Assembly (NCBI RefSeq): GCF_012926615.1
Contig: NZ_JABBNU010000005.1
Span: forward strand, 62,001 to 126,000
Reading direction: 5' to 3'
From: Marinigracilibium pacificum
GTDB lineage: Bacteria; Bacteroidota; Bacteroidia; Cytophagales; Cyclobacteriaceae
DNA length: 64,000 bases
Shown: positions 43,657 to 52,222 of the stretch, in pieces
Position numbering within the stretch: the stretch's first letter is position 1
How the letters are laid out: each line of letters begins with the position of its first letter
Notes under the pieces: generated by a model
Databases searched by the model: none
What the model was told of the DNA's origin: nothing
The model's input: only the letters and a program-made list of their open reading frames with translations
Program-made: the position numbers and the translations under genes

Positions 43657-44625
43657 ATGATCACAGGTATTGATTGTAGTAAAGACATTTTTGATGTTGT
43701 TATGTTAAATGATGACCAGGTTGTTTTTGAAGGATTATTTAGTAATGATTTAAAAGGATTTAAGTCGTTCCTAAAAAAGGTAAAAGATTCGCATTTAGTT
43801 GTTATGGAAGCCACAGGACCTTATTATCTTCCTTTAGCTTTATTCTTGTATGAAAATAAAGTAAATGTATCCATTATTAACCCATTAGTGATCAAACGAT
43901 TTTCTCAAATGAGGATGATTAGGGCTAAAACTGACCGAAAAGATGCATTAGTAATTGCTCAATATGGTCAGGTTGAAAAGCCAAAGCTCTGGGAACCACC
44001 TTCAGCCTTGCACTTTAAAATTCAGCAGCTAAACTCTTATTCAGAGGGATTAATACGTAGAAGAGCAGTAGCTAATAGTCAACTTCATGCCTTTGAATGT
44101 AGTGGTCAAATCACTAATCAGCTAAGAAGGCAATTAAAAATAGAAATTCAAGATTATGACACTAGAATAAGGCAGGTAGAAAAAGAAGTTCAGAAGCTAC
44201 TTGAAGATGCTTATGGGCAGGTATATCAAAACTTGCAAACAATTCCTGGTATTGGACCCAAAAGTGCAGCTTTACTATTAATTATGACCAATGGTTTTGA
44301 GTCATTTGAAAGTTATAAACAGGTGATATCATATTTTGGGTTAGCACCAAGAATATTTCAGTCTGGATCTAGTGTTTATGGGAAATCAAAAATATGTAAG
44401 ATGGGGATGTCTAAAGTCAGAAAAACACTGTATATGGCAGCAAGATCAGCTATTAAATGCAATAAGGCTTGTAAGGAGCTATATGAACGATTGAGATCGA
44501 AAGGGAAAAGTCATCGATTAGCATTAATAGCAGCAGCAAACAAATTAATAAAACAGTCCTTTGCTATTGTAAAGAACAATATGAAATATAATCCGGCTTT
44601 TGTAAGTGTGCTAATTTCAAAATAA
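43657..44625 (+). CDS. IS110 family transposase (DEDD recombinase)
   Basis: A 322-residue protein with an N-terminal RuvC-like DEDD domain: D6 (GIDCSK), E51 (MEATGPY), D93 and D96 (KTDRKDA). Downstream are the 'IPGIGPKSAALLLI' helix-hairpin-helix-like motif and the C-terminal transposase_20 domain with 'YFGLAPRIFQSGSSVYGKSKICKMGMSKVRKTLY', where the catalytic serine is expected. Length is normal and no frameshift is seen. These enzymes recombine DNA guided by an element-encoded bridge RNA. Confidence 0.95.
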   Translation: MITGIDCSKDIFDVVMLNDDQVVFEGLFSNDLKGFKSFLKKVKDSHLVVMEATGPYYLPLALFLYENKVNVSIINPLVIKRFSQMRMIRAKTDRKDALVIAQYGQVEKPKLWEPPSALHFKIQQLNSYSEGLIRRRAVANSQLHAFECSGQITNQLRRQLKIEIQDYDTRIRQVEKEVQKLLEDAYGQVYQNLQTIPGIGPKSAALLLIMTNGFESFESYKQVISYFGLAPRIFQSGSSVYGKSKICKMGMSKVRKTLYMAARSAIKCNKACKELYERLRSKGKSHRLALIAAANKLIKQSFAIVKNNMKYNPAFVSVLISK

Positions 44626-44940
44626 AATTTGGAGGGTTTACTTGCGTTTGTACACAGTTCATATTGAACGGTATGACTCTTGTTTACAGAGAGATATTTA
44701 TAATAATAAGACCTCTAATGATTTATTTTCACATCTAAAAAATCAGTGAAATATCTGTCAGTTTAATGCAGTAAATTCTAATTAACTTTAATTAAAAAAG
44801 CCCCTGATCTAACAGAGGCTTTTGGTTTCTATTTATTTTCTCGTTATAATGCCCGGGATACAATCCAAGCTTTTCATTTAACGTTCGTAGTTACGCTATC
44901 GGTAAACTACTTACCATGGAGGTATTTCATTATAAAATAT
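44626..44940. other. IS110 right flank and terminator-linked module (right copy)
   Basis: The first 150 bases are probably the right end of the IS element. GTACACAGTTCATATTGAAC (44651-) resembles GTACAGTTCAATA at 43567 in the left end. Then follow a minus-strand terminator (44792-44821) and the right copy of the module (44833-44910), with a 14-codon minus-strand frame M-K-S-L-D-C-I-P-G. Confidence 0.55.
44792..44821 (-). terminator. Intrinsic terminator of the right module
   Basis: On the minus strand, AAAGCCTCTG-TTAGAT-CAGGGGCTTT is followed by T residues. It probably ends the RHS operon transcript (last gene stop at 44941), unless the module upstream is a separate small transcript. Confidence 0.8.
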
Positions 44941-45186
44941 TTAAAAAAGAAGCATTTTATGTATTTGAGAATTACTATAACTTAATATTAACATAATTAA
45001 TAATAAAAGAAAAAAAACAAAAGATAATTTATAATAATATTTCATCCTCCTTAATTTGGAAATAAGTATAATTAAAATAAAAAAACACACAACAAAATTA
45101 ATTGAAAATGCTTTTTCATACTCAATTATATTTAATATTAAAGCTATTAAATCAAAAAAAATAGTTATTATAAGTGCTTTTTTCAA
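44941..45186 (-). CDS. Small three-helix membrane protein, candidate immunity protein for the RHS tail
   Basis: An 81-residue protein with hydrophobic segments at about 4-20, 26-43 and 55-70 and a basic loop 'SKLRRMKYYYK' between the last two. No family is recognised. It starts 6 bases after the stop of the RHS gene, whose last 237 residues form a variable tail; small AT-rich membrane proteins in this position are often immunity proteins against the tail toxin. That role is inferred from position only. Confidence 0.55.
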   Translation of the reverse strand: MKKALIITIFFDLIALILNIIEYEKAFSINFVVCFFILIILISKLRRMKYYYKLSFVFFLLLLIMLILSYSNSQIHKMLLF

Positions 45187-45192
45187 TTAAAC

Positions 45193-48100
45193 CTAAAATT
45201 TTGTTATTGTATGTACCAATGGCCCATTAGGAATATAAATCTTATGAGTCATACTATGAGTAGCTGCACCACCAGACACTTTAGTCTTAAAATCTGTAAT
45301 AACCCAAAGTCCACTATTACTCTTTCCTGAGATTAATGAATTTAAATATTCTATATGAAGTTTATTATATTCATCTTTTAAATAACCATGCTTCATAGAT
45401 TCAAGAGAAGCTAAAAAACCTACTATAAATAATGACCCAGGCATTGTTTTCTTTCCCTTATATTTCAAAATTTCATCGCTTAAATAAACTCCAGTACCAA
45501 ATAATAAAGCTGCATTTGAATAAATCTCATTAAATTCACCATGAAGATTTACTAAACTTTCAAAATACTCCTTAGTCCCATCTATATCAAGCTGATATTT
45601 CTCTATACTCCTATATGGATCATTATTGTTATTCCCAATATCATCCCATTTTACCATAATATTGTTTTCTATTACAAAATCAAAATCTGTCTTAGTTGAT
45701 TCCATTGTAAACTCCCCGTACGATGAAGATGACTCGGATGTTGTTCCATCTGAATTATATGTTATTAAATTTCCATTTTCTTCATTAATTCCTGTACCTG
45801 TTTTACCTAAGTATTCTCTTCCTCCTAGATCTACATCATTTTTTGAAGTCACATTTGCATCCCAAACAACATTACCTCTAGAATCTTTTACCCAATCATC
45901 TATATTTCCGGTAGGATCAATCCTATTTAAAGGATTATTTTGCACATAGTTATATGGATTATTATTCTCCCTTAATTCGGCTAAAGGATCCAATTGATTC
46001 CATCTACCTATTTCAGGATAATATGTCCTAGCCCCATAATCCATCCAATTTAGATCGAAGTCATCCTGGAGTTCTTTGCCATTGTAAAGGAACTTATTCT
46101 CTCTAAAACTCTTCCTGTTGTATTCATTAAAGGTTAAACCAAAGGGATAGTAATCTTCGCTCTGGATGATTTCTATTTTTTTGTTTACTTCTATTCGAAC
46201 GTCATCAAAGTATACTCTCCACGATGTATTAGAACTTTCGTAACTGGTGTACACATAAAGATAACCAGTCTGATTAAATTCTAATGGCGCAAATGCCATA
46301 TTCTTTTGGTTGGCATCAAGTCCGATAAATCCTCCTGAAACAAACTTAAAGTCTGTATCAAAGTATAAATAGTTCAAATATGCTCCCGGTCCTGTAGAAT
46401 TACCCTGACCAATAAAAGCAGTAGCTCCGGCAGAATTAAATGCTTCTGTAATCTGCGAAGAAGATTCACCAATTCCTGTGGCTGCCGGATTATAAGCAGC
46501 AATCAATAGATCGATTAAAGTGGCCGGGTTAAGTCCATTATCTCCATTTGGCAAGTTTTCATGAAATCCTTGTGCCGAGATATTAACAACATCTCCCGGA
46601 TCTACTGTAATTGCTATTGTACTACCTATCGGGTTTTGATAATTTAGCTTTAATGCTTCTCCAATTTGATCTACAGGTAATGGTTCTAACCCGTGATCAA
46701 GATATGTTTGTTGCGAAGTTGTGTTTCCCAGATTTGAAACTTCCCTGGCCCCAAGGTTACCAAACTGGCTTTCTTCCCGTTCTGCAACTCCACTTTCTGT
46801 TTCCATTGTTGCCAAATAGACATCCGTCTGATTAGTTTCACCATAAGTCGTTCTAACATTACCCAAATGATCTTTATGATGGTATTGGTATTTAAACTGT
46901 ACCGATTCATCAGGTAATGTATCAGATACAATTCGTCCTTCAGCGTGGGCTAATTGTTGTAGCTTTCCATTTTCATAGATCATCCCGCCAATATAATCAG
47001 TTGTCTTTATGACCACATTATTTTCAAAAACTCGTTTTTGAAGTTTTATTCCTGCAGCATCATAGGTATAGACAATCTTTTTAGTCCCTGTTGCATCAAA
47101 CCAAATTTGCACAGGTAGGTTTAGATGGTTATAGGTAATCTTGGTAATTCCTTTATTACGATCTACAGTCATGTTACCATTGGCATCATATACATAATCA
47201 TTAGAGGTATTAGTTCCATCTTTAAATCCTTCTTCTGTACCACTATCTGAAACCTTGCTTAATTGGTTACCTTTTGCATATGTATAGGTCAAAAGATCCA
47301 TCCCAACTCCTTTGCCATCCATTCTGTTCAATGAAAGAATATTACCATTAAGGTCGTATGTTATAGCATCAAGATTATAAGCCTTCGCTATTCCATCAAT
47401 ATCTGAATCAGCTTTTTTAATTCGATTCATTGCATCATAAGTGTAATCATATGACATCTCTGAACCTTTGGTTACAGAATTCCATTTCATTGCACTGATA
47501 TTACCATTGAATTGCAATAACGTTGGATCAACACCCGTGCCAATTGATTCGTTATAGCCTAGGTTCATTCCAAAAAGATCAGATAGATCATTTGAATCAT
47601 CAGGATTATTATCCTTGTTACCTAAGGTTGCATCATTTATGGAAGTTAACCATCCACGAATATTATATCTGAAGTCAACTGATTGAAGGTAAGTGCTTTC
47701 TCCTTGTCTTTTATGTAAATTCTTCTCAATTAATTCACCCAACGAATTATAATTATTCGATGCTAACTCTACCGGTGTCTCATCATTTACCTGATGAATA
47801 GTCGAAAGTAACCTACCTGCATGATCATAGTTGTATGATTCATTAATCGTAATTGTATTAGTTCCATTATTATGAATCATATTTGTTTTTAGTACCTGAC
47901 CAATGAAATCATATTCAGTATTAATAATATCAGTTTCCCCAAGATGATTATCCATATGGGTTTGAATAACCCGATACTTATCATCATAATAATTAACAGT
48001 ATAATACCACTGATTTGCATTATTAATAGAACGAGTTTTTGATGCAGTTATCTGACCTTTCACTCTATCATTATATGAAGAATTTAATTCATTATTCTGA

Positions 48101-50382
48101 AATGGATACTTTGCATATCCTTGAAAAGAATAATCATCATAATAGGTTACCATCAGGTATTTAGACCCAACACTTACTTGTGGGAAGGAAATATTAGTAT
48201 ACCCATGTATTGTAGTGCCTCTGGACTCATAATAATTTGAAGGGTTATTTTCATAGAATTCATCTACTATACCTTGTATTGCACTTTGACCAATAGCACT
48301 ATTGTTATAAATCCCGGTTAATACAGGTCTGTTAAGTTGATCATATTTCGTAAATAACCATTCCTTTCTATTTCTTTGATTGGCGTCCTGAGTCAACACT
48401 AAACGATCACGATCATCATATACCATATAAACCCACCCTGAACCAGGCACTTTTTTCTCGGTCATTCGTTGGCGGCTGTCATACTTATATTGAAATGCCC
48501 AATCATTTAAAAAGGACTGAGTCAATGCTGCTCCATTATTAAGTTTTTTTACAGCTTGAGGTGGAATTACTACCCGAAGATTACCAAAGACGTCGTAAAC
48601 ATAATATGTCTCTGCCCATTCACCATTCACCCAGTTTGAAGATAAATTATCCACTGCCTGAACCCTTTGAAGTATTGTTTGCCCTAGTTTATTGGTGAAT
48701 TCAATAACACGTTTGCCTTGTTCATCTAGTGTGACATTCTTAACTAGTTCTCCAGCTTGATATATAGCATTCTTAGTTGGTATTGTCACAACAGTTTCAA
48801 TACTCCAATCAATGACAGCATCTGAACTCTCATTGATCAGGTATTCAAACTTTACAGAATGATCATTTGTATCGTATACACCAGTTAATGCATTCGGTTG
48901 AAATGCAGTTCCCGGAGCTCCTTGTTTAAATGGGCGATTTAACGGATTTGCTTCAAAAACCACCTCACTATAAGGAGCATTATCTGTCTTTACGCCATTG
49001 TTATAAACTCCATTTCTTGTTGAATAAAAGGTTGTTTGTTTTGATAAGGCGTCTGCTTTTACAACAGCATCATTACCTGAAACGAAAGGCAAATAATTCT
49101 TTGCTTGTCTGCCAAACTGATCATATTCAATAATAGTTACGATATCTTCTTCCTGAGGAGAAGCTTGTTGAGCAACTTGTTGAATAGGTCTTCCAAGGCC
49201 ATCGAAATATAGAATTGTCCTAATAGTTCCCTTATTTGTTAAATAAGGAACATCCTCCTTCTCTAATACCCCATCAACCTTTATAAAATCGGTAACAATC
49301 ATATTTTCATTATAACCAGACAGCTTATCCTCAAGTGTAAAAGAAACTTCCTTTATTGTATTTCCATATTCTACTATTACACTATAAATTCCTGGAACCT
49401 TTGTTAAATACGTTGAATTTGTACTAACAATATTTCCTGTTTCATCCTTCCAGGTATATTTATCATATAGATAGTTTAGCTTTAAAGTTTCTTCTTGCCC
49501 CATGTTTATCCCATTGTTTAAACATGAAATTACTGGTAGTGGAGCTAAATCAACCAAAATTTCAGCTTTAATACTTTCACAACCATTAAATGAAGAAACC
49601 TTATATTGAGTAGAAGAATTTAAATTCACATTTACTTTAGGAGAACTTGATTCTCCTATTTGAATACCATTGATATCATACCATTTATAATTATCAGCCA
49701 TAGTTACGGAATTGGTTGATATTTCATACACTCCTTCACCAATAAACTTAAATTCATTATCATTTGGAGCTTGTGGTGCCAAGGTGGAAACGCCAATGTT
49801 ACCAGCGTATTGTGAATTATTACTCCAGTCATATGGATAAACTTTTCTTCTCGCCCTTAAGTAAACCTTCTTAGTTGAAGATATTGTGTAACTTGATGTT
49901 TTATTTAAAGTAGAAGTTCCGGTAGAAGAAGTTTGCCAGTACCAGTCATAATCGTTACTTGAAGACAGGTATGATCTTTCTATAGTAGTAGAACCACAAG
50001 ATTTACTTATAGTGAAATTAGCATTTGGAGTTGGAGGACCAGTAGATTCAATCGTTACATTCTTTACTCCATAGTAATTATTAAAAAAATCTTCAGCGTA
50101 ATATTCTATTTTTCCAGAACCCAAAGATGTCCATCTCACCGTACATGAACTATTAGAACTCGAGGTTACCTGCCCTTTTGAAGCGATCCAAGAAAAATTA
50201 TTATAATTTCCAAGTATATTGTAGGAAGTACTTTCATTCAATTTAACTGTACTCTTACCATCGATGAAAATAAATGTATTTCCACCACCTTCAATTGGCT
50301 CTTCTATTACTCGAGCTGAAATTTGCGCTTTTAAAGGTATAAATATAAAATAGATTAATATGAATAATATCTGTTGCTTCAT
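45193..50382 (-). CDS. RHS-repeat protein with DUF6443 and a variable C-terminal tail
   Basis: A 1729-residue secreted protein. Signal peptide 1-19; Ig/PKD-like region about 20-340; DUF6443 start 'NMIVTDFIKVDG...GLGRPIQQVAQQASPQ' about 365-420; YD/RHS repeats about 420-1150 ('YDQFGRQ', 'YDVFGNL', 'YDYTYDAMNR', 'YDANGNM'); RHS core with 'YYPFGLTFNEYN...YLYNGKELQDDFDLNWMDYGARTYYPEIGRWNQLDPLAE' about 1430-1490, ending at 'RIDPTGN'. The last 237 residues (nt 45193-45905) match no domain I know and are Gly-poor with one hydrophobic stretch ('SLFIVGFLASL'), as expected for a polymorphic toxin tail. It is third of four tightly packed genes. Confidence 0.92.
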   Translation of the reverse strand: MKQQILFILIYFIFIPLKAQISARVIEEPIEGGGNTFIFIDGKSTVKLNESTSYNILGNYNNFSWIASKGQVTSSSNSSCTVRWTSLGSGKIEYYAEDFFNNYYGVKNVTIESTGPPTPNANFTISKSCGSTTIERSYLSSSNDYDWYWQTSSTGTSTLNKTSSYTISSTKKVYLRARRKVYPYDWSNNSQYAGNIGVSTLAPQAPNDNEFKFIGEGVYEISTNSVTMADNYKWYDINGIQIGESSSPKVNVNLNSSTQYKVSSFNGCESIKAEILVDLAPLPVISCLNNGINMGQEETLKLNYLYDKYTWKDETGNIVSTNSTYLTKVPGIYSVIVEYGNTIKEVSFTLEDKLSGYNENMIVTDFIKVDGVLEKEDVPYLTNKGTIRTILYFDGLGRPIQQVAQQASPQEEDIVTIIEYDQFGRQAKNYLPFVSGNDAVVKADALSKQTTFYSTRNGVYNNGVKTDNAPYSEVVFEANPLNRPFKQGAPGTAFQPNALTGVYDTNDHSVKFEYLINESSDAVIDWSIETVVTIPTKNAIYQAGELVKNVTLDEQGKRVIEFTNKLGQTILQRVQAVDNLSSNWVNGEWAETYYVYDVFGNLRVVIPPQAVKKLNNGAALTQSFLNDWAFQYKYDSRQRMTEKKVPGSGWVYMVYDDRDRLVLTQDANQRNRKEWLFTKYDQLNRPVLTGIYNNSAIGQSAIQGIVDEFYENNPSNYYESRGTTIHGYTNISFPQVSVGSKYLMVTYYDDYSFQGYAKYPFQNNELNSSYNDRVKGQITASKTRSINNANQWYYTVNYYDDKYRVIQTHMDNHLGETDIINTEYDFIGQVLKTNMIHNNGTNTITINESYNYDHAGRLLSTIHQVNDETPVELASNNYNSLGELIEKNLHKRQGESTYLQSVDFRYNIRGWLTSINDATLGNKDNNPDDSNDLSDLFGMNLGYNESIGTGVDPTLLQFNGNISAMKWNSVTKGSEMSYDYTYDAMNRIKKADSDIDGIAKAYNLDAITYDLNGNILSLNRMDGKGVGMDLLTYTYAKGNQLSKVSDSGTEEGFKDGTNTSNDYVYDANGNMTVDRNKGITKITYNHLNLPVQIWFDATGTKKIVYTYDAAGIKLQKRVFENNVVIKTTDYIGGMIYENGKLQQLAHAEGRIVSDTLPDESVQFKYQYHHKDHLGNVRTTYGETNQTDVYLATMETESGVAEREESQFGNLGAREVSNLGNTTSQQTYLDHGLEPLPVDQIGEALKLNYQNPIGSTIAITVDPGDVVNISAQGFHENLPNGDNGLNPATLIDLLIAAYNPAATGIGESSSQITEAFNSAGATAFIGQGNSTGPGAYLNYLYFDTDFKFVSGGFIGLDANQKNMAFAPLEFNQTGYLYVYTSYESSNTSWRVYFDDVRIEVNKKIEIIQSEDYYPFGLTFNEYNRKSFRENKFLYNGKELQDDFDLNWMDYGARTYYPEIGRWNQLDPLAELRENNNPYNYVQNNPLNRIDPTGNIDDWVKDSRGNVVWDANVTSKNDVDLGGREYLGKTGTGINEENGNLITYNSDGTTSESSSSYGEFTMESTKTDFDFVIENNIMVKWDDIGNNNNDPYRSIEKYQLDIDGTKEYFESLVNLHGEFNEIYSNAALLFGTGVYLSDEILKYKGKKTMPGSLFIVGFLASLESMKHGYLKDEYNKLHIEYLNSLISGKSNSGLWVITDFKTKVSGGAATHSMTHKIYIPNGPLVHTITKF

Positions 50383-50383
50383 T

Positions 50384-50851
50384 TCAAAGGCGAGTTAAAA
50401 ATATTTGAGGAAAAAGAGTATCTTGATTCGAATTCAAAGAGGTTAGTTTAATTGAGTTTTCATTTAAAAATTCAATATTAAATTTGTATTCATTACCCTC
50501 TATTTCAATAATTAAACTATTGGCTTCTGAGAATAAATATGTTCCTTTACCAATTATGTTAACTCCATTTGGCCCTATTATTTCCGCACTTAAATTACCA
50601 TTCGATTTAAAATCATACTTTCTACCTTCTAAACTTTTAATAGCCCTTTCTCTTAAACTAATGTTTACGGTATCAAGTCTATTCTTTAAGTTGGAACCAT
50701 TATATTCAATGATCATCTGTATATTTATTTTCCATTGGCCTACAATTGATTGATTCTGACCAATAGATTGAAATCCGAATATTATAAAAAAGAATAAAAT
50801 GCATAGAAAAGATTTCCTAAAAACATTTATAATTAATGGATTGTGATTCAT
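50384..50851 (-). CDS. Secreted lipocalin-like protein
   Basis: A 155-residue protein with a signal peptide of about 32 residues ('SFLCILFFFIIFGFQSIGQ') and a 'SIVGQWKINIQ' start to the mature part, a G-x-W motif typical of lipocalin-like folds, followed by 'GTYLFSEANSLIIEIEG' and 'FLNENSIKLTSLN'. One base separates it from the RHS gene and one from the gene upstream, so all are surely in one operon. Its role in the RHS locus is unknown; a chaperone or accessory role is possible. Confidence 0.65.
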   Translation of the reverse strand: MNHNPLIINVFRKSFLCILFFFIIFGFQSIGQNQSIVGQWKINIQMIIEYNGSNLKNRLDTVNISLRERAIKSLEGRKYDFKSNGNLSAEIIGPNGVNIIGKGTYLFSEANSLIIEIEGNEYKFNIEFLNENSIKLTSLNSNQDTLFPQIFLTRL

Positions 50852-50852
50852 T

Positions 50853-52070
50853 TTATCTTTTATTTTGAAATGTTACTCGAACGTTAAAAGGGTTTGGCAC
50901 CGATGAGCCGAACTCATCGTATGTCAGGTTATATAAAAAATATGTCTTGATTGTTATTTTCTTTGTGAGATTCAATTCTTTATAAGCTCCTACATAAACA
51001 CCTGGAATCCACTTTTTCGCTGTTTTGTCTGTACCATGAATTTCAAGTTCTCGATATACTTGCTCGTATTCCGCATAACCTCCAATATTATTTACAAACT
51101 CATACTCGGTAAATAGCCTTCCACCGATCATATTATTAGAAACTTTTGACGGAACATAGGAGTCTCTAGTCCAGACTGTCATCCGGGCTACAACACTTAG
51201 TCCAGAAGACCATCGAGGATATATCAGATAACTAATAAAAGGAGCTGCATCAATGGCAATCTGGTCACGACCGGTTATAGTTAATGAACCGCCATAGTTA
51301 AGTCGCTCTTTCAAGGGTTTATTACCTAGTGGATTTTTAGGCAGATCATTGATATCCTGCACTTCTGAGTAAAAACGCTTCGCTTTCGCGAGCTTTGCTT
51401 GTGCCTGTTCTAATACTGCCTGATTATCTGCAAACACATTCTGTACCGGAGTTTTTACTGCGTTTTGAGCTTGTGAGTTCGCATTTTGTGGCAGTCCTTC
51501 AACAGCACTCATTTGCTGCTGAAAAAAGTCTAACCACTCACCAGATCCTAATGTTTGCTCAAGCTGTGAAAACTGATCACCGAACTCCTGTTTTTTAACA
51601 AATTCTTTAGCTTGTTCTTCAGCCACCTTTGCCAGTTCCTTCCTGATTATTGGCTTTAGACTATCAAGCTGGTATTCTGAAATGGCGTGTAAACTATCTG
51701 TATAAATCTGAAGCTGGTTTAGCTCATTACTTTTTCCTACCAGCCGAGCTAATTCATTAACATCTATAGAATCTTTAATAAAATCTTGAGATTTTAAAAG
51801 CCTATCTATACCAATTTTATCACAAGCGCCATATTTCTTACAGACATCTTTTAATACCCTTGCACTATCCTTCTCATACTGTTTATGTAATTGCTTTAGC
51901 TCCCTATTATACTTCGAAGCCATTTCATAATAAGTCTTTGCATCTTTATAAGCCTGAAAAACTGCTCTTTCAGTAGTATTCAAAGGAACATCAACCTCTA
52001 TCTGGGCTAAAGCTGGATTTACTGAAACAATCAATAATACCAAAAATATGTAATATAAAATTTTATTCAT
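50853..52070 (-). CDS. Secreted coiled-coil plus outer-membrane-type protein of the RHS operon
   Basis: A 405-residue protein with a signal peptide (1-22, PALAQ). Residues about 30-240 are helical and charged ('KDAKTYYEMASKYNRELKQLHKQYEKD', 'AVLEQAQAKLAKAKRFYSEVQD'), a likely coiled coil; about 250-400 have alternating strands ('GGRLFTEYEFVNNIGGYAEYEQVYRE', 'KKITIKTYFLYNLTYDEFG'), as in outer-membrane barrels. It is the first gene of the operon and might anchor or export the RHS protein. No family name is known to me. Confidence 0.65.
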   Translation of the reverse strand: MNKILYYIFLVLLIVSVNPALAQIEVDVPLNTTERAVFQAYKDAKTYYEMASKYNRELKQLHKQYEKDSARVLKDVCKKYGACDKIGIDRLLKSQDFIKDSIDVNELARLVGKSNELNQLQIYTDSLHAISEYQLDSLKPIIRKELAKVAEEQAKEFVKKQEFGDQFSQLEQTLGSGEWLDFFQQQMSAVEGLPQNANSQAQNAVKTPVQNVFADNQAVLEQAQAKLAKAKRFYSEVQDINDLPKNPLGNKPLKERLNYGGSLTITGRDQIAIDAAPFISYLIYPRWSSGLSVVARMTVWTRDSYVPSKVSNNMIGGRLFTEYEFVNNIGGYAEYEQVYRELEIHGTDKTAKKWIPGVYVGAYKELNLTKKITIKTYFLYNLTYDEFGSSVPNPFNVRVTFQNKR

Positions 52071-52222
52071 GTTGAAAGATTAACAAAGGTATATTCACTT
52101 AAATAACAAAATCAAGTAATATTTACTTTTTTATTTTTTTTTTTAAAATTTCAAGTTGTAATATTGTCAAAGAATTTATCAACGATTTATTCCTTACAGA
52201 AGTATTTTCAACCTTACAAGTC

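Larger units (their letters stand above)
43380..44780 (+). mobile_element. IS110-family insertion element (ends approximate)
   Basis: One transposase gene of the DEDD type with about 270 bases of noncoding DNA before it and a short right end. IS110 elements have no or only short inverted repeats, so the ends cannot be fixed by eye. The flanks contain two diverged copies of a terminator-linked module (43296-43366 and 44833-44910) in the same orientation. The transposase frame is complete, so the element may be active. Confidence 0.7.

Noticed and set aside
43296-44910. Integron attC sites for the paired modules around the IS110 element
   Set aside because: No GTTRRRY/RYYYAAC core pair with the expected bulged stem was found, and no integron integrase is present.
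46611-46931. Extra small genes on both strands within the RHS gene
   Set aside because: They overlap the well-supported RHS frame and have no independent start or family signal.
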